64,000 bases of DNA, taken from Carallia brachiata (Eukaryota; Streptophyta; Magnoliopsida; Malpighiales; Rhizophoraceae). Location: contig JADCRB010000016.1 of assembly GCA_021464245.1 (NCBI GenBank), forward strand, positions 816,348 through 880,347. Reading direction: 5' to 3'. Below the pieces are notes generated by a model. The model was not told the DNA's origin. It was given only the letters and a program-made list of their open reading frames with translations, and did no database searches. This document shows positions 1 through 11,012 of this stretch, one piece after another (the stretch's first letter is position 1; each line of letters begins with the position of its first letter). The translations under genes were made by a program, and so were the position numbers.

Positions 1-61
1 GAGAATCCTTAACTATAGTTTCTTTCTTTCACTCTCTGTCAAGTTCTTCTCATCTTTTCAG

Positions 62-2227
62 GATGATTTCAAGCGGAAAATTGCAGGTTTAATAATGAGG
101 AAGTGCTAGCTAATCCTATAATGCCTAATAGATTACATATGCTGAAGTTTCACTTAACCAAACTGTGAACAACTTGCTTCTAAACATTCCTCAGTACCAA
201 CAAATATTTTCCCCAACAGAATGTGTCATTTAAAAGGGTTAGTGACCTCTGTCTGTTCCACCATTTTTTAGGTTGGTTGCAATCTATCTATGGGATCCAT
301 ACCTTTAGAATTGAAAGCATAGCACATGGAAAAGCTGCACCAGTGGATGAATTACAGATCCAAGGTGTTTCTGACCCAGCAATTTTGAGAAAGGTAAAAT
401 GAATTTGATTGCTTATATTGTTAATTCTTCCTTCTACCAAAACCTATCAGCATTGATTGATTTGACTGGTAAGCCCCAACTTATTTGGAGCTAAGGCTTA
501 GTTTGGCTAAGCTGATTACTTTTATTTCCAAGGTTGCTACCATTGAAACAATATCTGGTGGTGATAATGTTGCTGGAAATGAGCTCTAGCATATCTGCAG
601 GTCATAATAGGCGAAGCTTCAAAGAATATTCTGGATGCTGGAAAAGGTTGGAAACAGACTGCTCTTGGTAATGAAGGAGAAATTATGTCTAGAATGGGAT
701 CATCGAGTGGGGGCCCAGCTGTTTTTAAATCTCCTTCCAAGATCTCGAAGGTGATTGCTAAGTTTTGCCTTCTACAAAAAAGTTATTTTATATCCCTTTG
801 CATATTAGCAACATTCACTTATGAAATCAACTTTCAATTTTGGATGTCAATGGCTCCTTGTCCATGCTCAAAGAGGAATTCTTATTGAAATATTCTTTTT
901 TTGCCCCTCCATTTTGGGTCACTTCTCTTTTGTGACATAACTGATTCTTTTTGGTTTTTGTTTGTGCTGAACTACCTTGCTGGATGACAACATGCTGGCA
1001 TTCATGCTCATTTAAGACATAGTATATGTAATCCCATTGAGAATTTAGAGTGCAACTCCATGTGGGCTAGCTGAAGTTTTGGTTGACCCAAAAGTGCCAA
1101 CAATTGCCCTAAACCATCAAGATTTTTGGCTAAAATTGTGCTTTTTGATGCCTTTTGTGTGCAGATGACAGGTTCACCACGGTATGCTTCAATTGAGAAT
1201 AGAGGTGTAATACCTGGGGAATTGCTCCTTAACAAAATTGAAGAAGTCACTAAATCAGTGAAGGTATGGGCTTTCACAGTTTATTCCCAGGATTTCTGGA
1301 GACTTAGGTTCAATGGGGATTGTTTCTTGAAAAAAAAAAAAAACAGTAAATGTTCATCCATTTGTGTAGTACAGTTCTTCCTTTTGAAAAACTGTGCCCA
1401 TTGTTGGTCCAAATAGGTCCAAGAGGTGTCTGCTAAACAAAAGCAAATTATTTGTTAATACCCGTGCTAGTTCTCACATACTTTATTGTTGATATAAAAT
1501 TACCTATCTATTGTATCTTGCTTTTATTCTTTTTCCCATTTCTAAAGTTGAATGGAATATATATATGTATTTGTTGGTTTATACAGCAATGCACTCTAGA
1601 TTTTCTGGAAGTGAATCAGAGAAGAGAGGAGTTATGAAAATGGCTCTACAAACTTTTCATCAATCATCACTTCATTACATATAACGTTGTTTAAATTTCT
1701 ACATCATTACATTTCAAAAAGAAGCTTAATGTGTGTCATTAGCTTCTGCCAATGACCATAACCTGAGATTAGTCTCTTGGACTTCCAAAAAGCTTACAGC
1801 CTCGTTTACTTAAAAAAGTAAACTGATACACAAGTGAACTTAGTAGATTAAGCTATAAAACTTCATAATAACAAGCTAATGAAACAAACATCTGGAAACT
1901 GAATAGTTTTGTTGCAGCTCTTCGAAGTCTCACAACTGTCATAACTGAATTTTAAACTTTGGATTTGGAGGGAAGCTTAGCAGCAATGCTACTGCACCAG
2001 ATGAACTTCCATCACTCCTCCTTGGAGCAGTTGTATTGCATTCCAAGCTTTCCTCAAATATAATTTCATTTTGACATTAAGAAAAAGTTGAGTTGAGTTG
2101 TGTATGATTTGTGTGCATTTATTTATTTATTTATTTATTTATTTGACATTGTTGACAGAAAATTGAGTTGCTTATTGAGAAAAACCAGGCTTTGCTCATG
2201 AGCAGTGGAAAGAAGGCTGATTTCTAA
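62..2227 (+). CDS. 3' part of an unidentified multi-exon gene
   Basis: The window opens inside this gene. Seven exons join without a phase break: 62-86, 272-393, 601-750, 1165-1263, 1417-1453, 1587-1630 and 2159-2227, the last ending in TAA. Each has GT/AG borders. The predicted C-terminal part is about 181 residues. It starts DDFKRKIAGWLQSIYG, has a Ser/Gly/Lys-rich middle (MSRMGSSSGGPAVFKSPSK) and ends in charged, helix-prone stretches (LLLNKIEEVTKSVK; KIELLIEKNQALLMSSGKK) that could form a coiled coil. I do not recognise the family and give no function. The clean phases and lack of internal stops suggest an intact gene. The stretch 533-586 also reads open but hits TAG at 587-589, so I treat it as intron. 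The (TTTA)n tract at about 2117-2144 lies in the last intron. Confidence 0.5.
2117..2144. repeat. (TTTA)n microsatellite
   Basis: About seven tandem TTTA units lie in the last intron of the unidentified gene, 14 bases before the acceptor of its terminal exon. Confidence 0.85.
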
Positions 2228-2593
2228 TGCCTCTGTGGACTCCTATTGGTGAGGCCAAGTGAGAAGAAGCACAGGTACTTTCTACTGTATAAAAGGAGTC
2301 ATATGTTGTATTAGAACATTTGGTTATAGTCAGCTGAAAGTATCTGGTAGGGTGCCTGATGCGTGCTGTATATATCAGGGTTAATTTTCTGGACTTCTAA
2401 AACCTCCAGCAAGTCAATTGGCCAAAAAGTCTGCATTCTCTCCTTTCATGAGGGAAGGAATTTGCTGTGAACGACAGTAGGGTGTATTAATCTGTCTTGA
2501 TGTGAAGAATGTTTGGTTCATGCACAGTAGGCATTTTTTTCAATGTAAATGTGCAGTAACGATATGATCTGGCCAAATGAAATTGTAGAACCT

Positions 2594-3103
2594 AGAGATA
2601 TTAAAACAAATTGTCGGGTTGAGTTCAGGTCGGATTGTATTAGGTTTGGGTTAATCCACGGGTTGACCACATTAGTATTTTCAATGACGTGGCATTTTTT
2701 ATTAAAAAATTTGAAATTTTAAAAAATTCAAAAAATTTTGTAAAAAAATTCTTAAAAATGAAAGAAAATCATAAAATCAAATATAATTCAAGAAGCTTTT
2801 ATTGAAAATTTCTTAAAATTCATAATAAAATATGAAAATTGATAGAAAACCTCAAAATATTTTGATAAGAATTTATTATTAAAATTTGTATTAAAAATAG
2901 TCGAACTTATGTTTTTTGTAACATAACATATATGATTCAACTATTATAATCATTTTATTTTATTTTTGTTCTCTTAAGGGGAAGAAAAAAAAAAGGGGTC
3001 GGGTTTGACTTTAAATTTACTGGTCATTTTAAGTCGGGTTTGAGTTGTACTTTTCGGGGTTCAAATCAACTCATTGAATCGGGTTAAATTTTGTCACCTC
3101 CAT
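2594..3103. mobile_element. hAT-like MITE with 8-bp target duplication
   Basis: The 8-mer TAGAACCT occurs at 2586-2593 and again at 3104-3111, flanking a 510-bp AT-rich block. The block starts AGAGATATTAAAAC and ends TTTTGTCACCTCCAT, so the ends are imperfect inverted repeats of the GAGGTGNNAAAA type. The subterminal regions carry repeated GGGTTGA / GGGTTTGA words on both sides. An 8-bp duplication and a GAGGTG-type end fit hAT transposons. There is no transposase ORF, so it is non-autonomous. A related element lies at 10459-11012. Confidence 0.7.
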
Positions 3104-4710
3104 TAGAACCTATTTTGCTTAACTAAAATTTTTTTCCTACCATAGGAGTAATTTTCTCTTTCATTGAAACCTCAAATCCACATCCTCTTAGGATTTGTCT
3201 ATCCTACAATCTTTGTTATGCTATGGACCAATATTTAAAATGCTTACCTGTCTAAACTCAGATTTATGGGTTGTTTGTATGGGAGAAAGAAAATTTTTTG
3301 TATAAAAAATTATAATCAAATTGAATTTTTCCAATATTGCATAGTTCATGCTATAAAAGAAATGAAATATTTATAGGAGTCTAGTAATTTGTTAGTTTTA
3401 ATCACCATGGTAGTAATATAGCATATGTTAATTGATTATATTAAAAATAAAGATTTTATATTAATATAGCTAATATTTTTACAATTGTTTAACATTGACA
3501 ATAGTATAATTATAAGAAATTGGATTGATTTTTGATTATTTTATTTTGTAAGTAGAAACGAGAGTGGCATACAAGAAAATGCTACTTGATTTGGTCCAGC
3601 TACTCGCTTCATAGCTTTAATTTGAGCTGCGGATCCGACTCTAGGATGCACAAAGCCTATGAGAAAAAAAAAAAAAAAACTAAAAATATAGTGCATTAGT
3701 CACCGCCTAAGAGATAAATCACAAATTGAAGTCATTACACTTTTTTTTTTTAACAAAAAAGATTGTAAGACAAAAAAATAGATATAATTACTAAAGTTTG
3801 AAATTGAAAAGATTATAAATAGTTAACGAAGTAATGACTCTTGAAAATCGGTGTAGAGCTATGGGTCCTCATCAGGTCTCCGGCTGACCATTAACTGATG
3901 AAAGAAAGAAAACAAGTGAGAGAGACATAATACACAATAACATATGTCAAAAAATTATGCAGCCAAAAGAAACTCAAAGATAGGGAAAGTGAGGGACAAA
4001 TATCTCCAAAACGAATAATCAGAGAGTTAAATACAAAAGTAATGGCCTACTCAAACCGGTAACTTATAATTAGTCAGCGTGTTTTTACGTTCACGTTTCA
4101 AGTTTGAATTTATGCACTTGCACTTCCTCTTGACACAAGTTGGGTGATCTTCAAGTGTGTAAGTAGTGATGCACGATATTCGGTGCACAACTCAGTAATT
4201 ACTGTGATATTTAATAATAGAGTCACATTCGACTTTACTAGTATTTAAGTAGTGTGTTTATTTTTTAGTGTGTTTGAATAAGATTTAATAAATAAAAATT
4301 ATTTTAATTTCGACTTATAAATCAGATAACTGATATACTCACAATAAATTTTTTAATAAAAAATATAAAAGTAATTAAAAAATTAATCTAACTTTGCCGC
4401 TCAACAGAATAAGGGTTGTCTTATCTTTCCCTTTTTTTTCCGTTACTCTCTCCTCTTTTATCCGACTAGCTTATCATTTCTCAATGTTGGCAGACAAATT
4501 TTGATCTTTGGTAGATTTAAAATTCTTGAAAGAAAAAAAGAGAGAAGAGAATAAAAAAATTATGGTGCACGGTCTCTTTAAACGCTGGGAAGAGAGACTT
4601 ACGTTGATACATTTTATATGTCATTGCGTATTTTTAATATTTTTATATAATCTTAATTAATAATAAAAAATTTTAATGTCTGCATGAAAGGGATGGGAGC
4701 CACTAGGTGA
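3104..4710. other. Intergenic DNA, no gene seen
   Basis: AT-rich sequence with poly-A and poly-T runs (for example 3664-3679) and no ORF with recognisable protein similarity. It is far upstream of the SDR-type gene that starts at 5708. Confidence 0.6.
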
Positions 4711-4947
4711 CTGTAGTTTTAGGAAATTTCTTAATTATCATTATATTATGTAATAGAAAAAATTATACGATATAGTAAGTATGTTAAAAAAATTATACGA
4801 CGTATAATTAACTATTAAAAATTAAAAAATTTTTAATAACTAGTTATATGTTGTACACTTTTTTTTAATATATCATATAATTTTTTTAATATATCTTATA
4901 ATTTTTTCTCTCTATAATGACAATTACAAAAACTTTAAAAAATTACG
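4711..4947. mobile_element. Foldback MITE with long inverted repeats
   Basis: The left half (GTTTTAGGAAATTTCTTAAT, then GAAAAAATTATACGATATAG) is mirrored as reverse complement in the right half (TATATCTTATAATTTTTTCT, then ATAATGACAATTACAAAAAC). The inverted repeats run about 100 bp each around a centre near 4830. The element is very AT-rich and non-coding. The exact ends and target duplication were not resolved, so the superfamily is left open. Confidence 0.6.
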
Positions 4948-5686
4948 GCCGTTAAGCTTTTTCCAAAATGGATATTCTGATGCATAGATGGCTCGTAATG
5001 GACAATCTATCAATTTTTTTTAAACAATTAAAAATATTGTATTACAAATACGTCGGCCGATTGCATTTATAGATTGAAACTAAAAATTTCTCTTAATATC
5101 TTTATTGAACTTCCTAATAAAAAAGATTTATCGTCATATTTTAAAAATTTTAGTAAATTTTTTACCTATGACCGTAGTATTAACAAAAATAAAAACATAA
5201 TTTGAACCCATTTTAAGAAAATGGAAACTTCGAATTCAACGTCACACCTCAGTACTAATCCCCTTTCCACTTGAGTGCAGCTAATATAATAATAAAAGAA
5301 TTTGACCCGTATTAATACAAACAGAAACACACTAAATTACCGCAAAGCCATTACTTCCTAGGGGCAATCTATCAATAGCTGCCATAAAGGGGGCCATTTT
5401 TTATGGTTTTCTGCACCAAATAATGGGAGGCATTAATCATTTGCATTCGAGTCCATGTTCTCGCGTGATTTGAAAGCATCCCCCCAATAATTTTTTCTTA
5501 AAATTAAAAACAAAAACAGAGAATTCCCACATCTGATGACAGAAAAATGAAGTGAGAGACGGAGGGGAGCATTATTACGCCCCGTCTCCTCTCCGAAATT
5601 ACAAACGAAGTACAAGAGAATGTATGGAATTTTCTAAAGGTATCTAGAGCTCGCCGGAATTTTCAGACGGAGAAGAGCAGAACAGA

Positions 5687-5707
5687 GTGAGAGAGAGAGA
5701 GAGAGAG
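5687..5707 (+). promoter_or_regulatory. (GA)n tract abutting a start codon
   Basis: An uninterrupted run of GA units ends directly at the ATG at 5708. Plant BPC/GAGA-binding proteins recognise such tracts in leaders (family knowledge), but a role here is inference. The run stays open in frame with the ORF, yet the only upstream start-like codon is GTG at 5687, so ATG 5708 is taken as the start. Confidence 0.5.
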
Positions 5708-7875
5708 ATGGAGAGGAAGAGAGTTTTGGTGGTAGGAGGGACAGGCTACTTGGGGCAACACATATTACAAGGCTTTTCACAGATGAAAGAAGACAACAAC
5801 AACAACAACAGCCACTGCCGACCTCTTTACGATCTAGCATTCACTCACCACTCCAACTCCAGACCACATCCCGCGTTGCTCCACGCCATCATCCCTTCCT
5901 CCCAAGCTTTTCGCCTCGATTTGGAGACCGGTGAGGGCTTCGACCCCATTTTGCACAAATTTGGCCAGGTCAGGTCACGTCCCGCATTTCATCCTATTTC
6001 TTATACAAGTTCCCATTTTTCGGCTCTCCTTTAATAATCTTTTGTTTTTAACCTGCAATTAATTTTATTTATTTATTATTTATATTCAATTCAGCCCCAT
6101 GTCGTTGTGAATTGCGCTGCAATGTCTGTACCTCGCGCCTGCGAGAAGGATCCTGGCGCTGCTATGTCCGTGAATGTACCGTCTAATCTTGTGAATTGGT
6201 TGTCAAGCTTTAAGGAGGAAAACAACACCCTTCTCATTCATCTTTCCACCGATCAAGGTCTGCCATGCCATGCCAAACTTATTCCTCTTATCTCGGATTC
6301 ATTATCAAGCTCTATTGCAGTGTAAATTTGTTTATGCCAATACACCCATGTTTATGTTTCTAGTCCTGTTGGAGGGAGATGTGTCTTTGATTGATGTCAC
6401 ATTACCTAATTTGCTGTCTGAACCTTCGTTCATTTTTCTGTTGTTTGACTTGTTCCCTCAGTTTATGCAGGCGTGAAATCTTTCTACAAGGAAGAAGATG
6501 AACCTGTTCCGGTTAATGTGTACGGTAAATCAAAAGCGGCTGCAGAGCAGCTTATTTTTGAGAAATGCCCCAACTTTGCAATTCTGAGGAGCAGTATCAT
6601 CTATGGGCCAAAGACGATATCGCCAATTCCGAAAAATCTTCCAATTCAGGTACATTGAGGAAAATGCATGCCTTATATTGTGCTTTTGCCATATTCTATT
6701 TTCTGTTAAAGTGAAAGACTTGCTCAATGATGCGTGAATGACATGTAATTACTGGGTATTTAACCTCTTTTTTTTATGCCTAATTGATGCAGTGGATTGA
6801 CAGCGTCCTCTCCAAAGGAGAACAAGTGGAGTTCTTTTACGATGAGTTTCGCTGCCCAGTGTATGTCAAGGATCTCGTGAGAATAATACTGTCTTTGACA
6901 AACAGATGGGTGTCAGGTATATAATGTTTATTCCCATTAATTGGTAACAAGCTTTCAAATGCCTTCTTGGTTGAATCTCTCTTTTATTGCCTTCATAAAT
7001 TATGCTTTCAGTCAGAAAATGTGTTGAGTACTTTCTATCATGTTTCCCTCTGCAAAGGAGAATATTGTTTAAAATAGAGACCCCAATTTACAAATTTAAG
7101 ACCTGGGCATTCCTGCCCATATATTTCGGCATTGATCAAACGCATACTAATATACTTGTTTTCTTTCCGGTAGCTGGTATGGATATTTCTTTGCTTGTGT
7201 GACGCTTCTTAAGGTGTCCTATTGCTCTTTATTTCTGCATTTTCATGGCTGACTTGATCATTTTGATGATGGTGGCTATATCAGAGGGCAAGCAAGTGCA
7301 GTTGCTGCTAAATGTTGGTGGACCAGATAGGGTTTCTCGTCTTCAAATGGCCGAGGCTGTAGCAGCTGTTAGAGGATATGACACCTCCTTGATCAAGCCA
7401 GTATCTGCTTCATCAGTATGTTCTAATAGCTAATCGGTATTCATAAATCTTGGTTTCTGATTCACAAATTTATTAGCTGCCCGCTGGTCCCCAACCCGAG
7501 AAAAGGATGCTCATGGAATGGTTTCAGGCCTTGCCGTTTACTTCTTGTAGTTGGTCATTTGTTATCTGTCATCTTGTTTCACCTAATTATGCGTCCAATC
7601 AATCGCATAAACGCAATTGTTTAAGGATGTGCCTGTGGTGTTATTACTAATATCAGAATTTTGCCTGCAAACCCATGTGCATACAATAGACCATGACTTC
7701 TGCATGTAGATGTTCATATTCATGGTCACAAAAGTGATAGCTGATTTTTCAGGTTGATCGCGGTGTCCTATCCCCAGCTGACATTTCTATGGATATATCC
7801 AAGATGGTTCAAACACTAAATATTTTACCTACTTCATTTAAGGATGGTGTCAAAATGACTCTTGGGATTGCTTAA
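5708..7875 (+). CDS. RmlD/SDR-type protein, methionine adenosyltransferase beta-subunit-like
   Basis: Six exons join in phase: 5708-5968, 6095-6257, 6462-6649, 6793-6916, 7285-7415 and 7753-7875 (TAA), giving 329 residues. That is normal for RmlD-like dTDP-4-dehydrorhamnose reductase and MAT2 beta-subunit proteins. Seen: an N-terminal dinucleotide-binding glycine motif VVGGTGYLGQ (about residues 7-16), NCAAMSVPRACEKDP after exon 2 starts, STDQVYAG, and the active-site YxxxK as YGKSK (Y162, K166). In animals the family binds NADP(H) and regulates S-adenosylmethionine synthesis; for the plant protein that role is inferred, and a sugar-nucleotide reductase is the alternative. The start at 5708 gives the usual short lead-in to the glycine motif. 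A CAA-type triplet repeat near 5797-5811 encodes a run of five Asn that may vary between alleles. No defect is seen. Confidence 0.88.
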
Positions 7876-8189
7876 ACCATGAGGATTTTTGGATTTTGCA
7901 TTCACTTCTCTGTTAGAGCTGCCAAGGCCGTGACATATGATGATTCTACGCTTTTGTGACAGCTTCTCAAATTCATCTCCGTTGATTATGTTGAAGGCAG
8001 GAGTGAAGTTTTATGTTGTATACCAATACCCTTTTCTTCTTTTTTTTTTGGGTAAATATATTCGGAAATCATTTTTACCTTTTTTTTCCTCCATGGATTT
8101 TGGAGTTTGGAACTATGGGCGATAATTTGGAACTTAAAATTATGGATATTTTCACTGTTTTTTGCCTTTTTCTGCTGTTGAGAATCCAG

Positions 8190-8321
8190 GCTCGTAGAGA
8201 GTCACAACTCACAATGAAAGAGAGCTCCAGATTGAGTCACAGTGATATAGGACAATCTTCATCATCTAGTAACCTGGTGGAAAATTTGAGGAAAGGTTCA
8301 AACATTTGTAACTTTATGTAG
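8190..8321 (+). other. Possible alternative or untranslated terminal exon
   Basis: Downstream of the TAA at 7875 a good acceptor (GAGAATCCAG) opens a 132-nt segment with coding-like composition (ARRESQLTMKESSRLSHSDI...), ending TAG at 8319-8321. It may be an alternative last exon or 3' UTR of the SDR-type gene. There is no similarity support, so it is left out of the main model. Confidence 0.25.
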
Positions 8322-10458
8322 AGGGAGAAGGAGAGTGGAGGTATTGAAACTGGATAGACTTTTGCTCCTACCCAGAAGTTCTCATTATTGTTGGTTTAAA
8401 ACTTTTCACACGAAAATGAAACATGAGACAGCTGGAGGGGATATGCACTTTTTTTTTTTTTAATTTTTATGAATTTTAACAATTTTATTATAAACAATTT
8501 TGTATTTTTATTCAAATCTTAAACCTTCATAATTTTTTACAAATCAGTCTTTTTGTGGACAGAAATTGCTCCCGACTGTTAAAATGCATACATAGATCAA
8601 ATAGAAAATATTAAAAAAATACAAATGCACATGCAAGGTGTATTTCTCTCTTTATGATTCTAAGCAAAAAATTCAAAAAAAAAATTCATAAAAGAAACAT
8701 CTCACGAAGAAAGAGAGGAGGAGGAAGGGAAGGAGAGGAGTAGGAAGGAGATGAGTAGAGTAACGTGGGTTTTTTTTTTTTTAATGATTTTTGTCTGTAT
8801 TTGACTTTTTACAGTTATTTTTGTTTGATCAAAATATAATCTTTGTACAGCACGATTAATTTCTGTCAAAGAAAAAACGAATTTATAAAAAATTCTTTTT
8901 TTTTAACTTTTTTAAATGTAGATCAACTGATTGAGGAAAATAAGACAATTGAGAAGGTGGAGGGTTCGAATTTTTGACCTTATAATTATTAACTTATTGT
9001 CAATACCGTTTAAATTAGAAACTCACGATAATTTTATAAAATATTTTTAAAAGTTCTAAGATCTAAATGAAAATGCAAAACAACTCAAGTCATAAAAGTT
9101 TAAACCAAAAAACTGTTTATCCCGACGGTTAGACGATGAGACTGCACTTATTGAAAGTAGACGTGAGAGCCTGGCATTTGATTTGGGGCAGTGTTAGGGC
9201 CCTCTCTACTACATAGGAAGCTGGATTTGGACAGGTGATTTTTTAAATTGATTTCAAATTTGCCTTAGATTCTCTTGTTGGTGGCATTTGACAAGAACAA
9301 AACAAATTAAGAATCGTGTGCGCCTTTGTGAGTGATTATTATTTTTAATTAATTAGCTTTTTTTTAGTTAATTAACTTTGATTGAGCATCTGTTTTATTT
9401 GTTGTGTAACTGATAGCTAAAGCTACATTAGTATACGGGTCTCTCTTTGTTTTTTTTTTTTTTTCAAACGAATCTGAACTTTGGCGAACGAGATAACAAA
9501 ATATAGGTGGTATTACACAGTTTTATTTTAAAATATTATAATTTTGTATTTAACAGATACAAAACAATCAAATAATTATATTATTTTTTATATTAAATTA
9601 TGAACTGTAAATTTAATCTTATTATTTAATCTTAATAAAATTTGAGTTTGTGATCTTTTATACGATTTTTAAATTTCTTGAACTGTGTGAACCAGAAGAG
9701 GTGGTAGTCTATGGTCGTCATACAAAAGTAGTACAATGGATGCCCTATTTAAATTTAAGGAGCAGCTACATCTTCATACGTTTGGCCATGTTTGTCGTCA
9801 AACGTATGGTCGTACTCTTTTCTTTTAAAAAAAAAATTTAAATATACTTAATACCACCCTTAAATCTTAATTATATTTTATTAAAAAATTAAACTGTTTT
9901 TAATTCCATTAATGTATGACCATGTCATTGGGCGAACCAAAGTCTTGCCATACAACTTTTCCGTTAGATTTAAACCTTCCAGGAGGCTAAGTCCGGTATG
10001 TGTCTGTGAGGCTAGAGCTCCAAGCCAACCCATGAATGCAGTGTCTTTTCTTTTCGTTTCCAGAATGTTGAGGGTAGGTTGCTTAGCCCACGTGCCCGAT
10101 ACTGTATGGCCTATTGTTTAGGAAAAAAGTTCATGGATCGAATTAAACCATTGCACAATATAATAAAATAATATTTTTTTCAAAGTTTTTTTTTTTTAAC
10201 TTAAATTGAGTGGGGCAACCGGCCAATTATAATGTATAACAATATAATTTTATCGGTGTTGCCAATCAATTTTATTGCGCATTTAATTATTTTTTAATAA
10301 AAAAGTGAATTTTAGAAAATAAATTTTAATCTCCGTAGCACATGGACGGGAAAATGCATGTACATGTACCCAACTCAATAGGAAAAAGGGGTAAAAAGAA
10401 CAAAAGGGACCTGCCCCGGCATTGAAACCACTGAAGAGTGAGGAAATAGATTAGACCT
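8322..10458. other. Intergenic DNA, no gene seen
   Basis: AT-rich, with poly-T tracts around 8449-8461, 8771-8782 and 9450-9464. Short open frames near 9650 and 9912 lack codon structure or recognisable products. No RNA gene was recognised. Confidence 0.55.
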
Positions 10459-11012
10459 AGAGGTGTTAAAAAATCGAGTTGAGTCGAGTATGTTTTGGGT
10501 CGTTTTTAATTCGAGTTATTTTTGGTTGGGTTACTTTTAAGTTACGTTATATTCGGTTCGGATTCAAATTGGGTCGTTTCAGATTTGAGTTGGATTCATA
10601 TTGAATTCAGGTCGAATTCGTACTGAAGTATTATTTTTTTAAATTATTTTTTACTAAAATAGAATATTTCAATTAAATTTAAAACTTATTCTTATAACGA
10701 ATTAAACGTTTAAATTTAGTTTTTGTATTATATATATATATATATATATATATCTCTATATTTTATAAAAATAGTACTAATTAGTAATTAAAAAAGATAA
10801 GTCAAAGGTAAAAAGTCAAATTTTTTTTTATTATTTTATCTTTTTCTTAATCCAACGGGTGACTCGAATCTAATCCGAATACAATCTAAAATTTTTAAGT
10901 CATTTTTAGATTAGATTACTTTTAAATTTTAGTTAAAAAATTAAATTTCTAACTTAATTTTTTTAAATGAATTCAAAAGAATTAACGAGTCAAGTTAGTT
11001 TTCGTCACCTCT
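10459..11012. mobile_element. hAT-like MITE, second copy of the 2.6-kb family
   Basis: The left end AGAGGTGTTAAAAAATCGAG and the right end TTTTCGTCACCTCT are inverted (AGAGGTG...CACCTCT). As in the element at 2594-3103, GAGTTGAG/GGGTCG words crowd the left flank and their complements the right. The middle is AT-rich and includes a (TA)n run at about 10731-10752. No clean 8-bp duplication could be matched outside the ends, which suggests an older insertion. Confidence 0.55.

Noticed and set aside
533..589. A possible exon (VATIETISGGDNVAGNEL)
   Set aside because: It reaches TAG at 587-589 and has no usable donor before the next acceptor at 600; joining exon 272-393 directly to 601-750 keeps phase.
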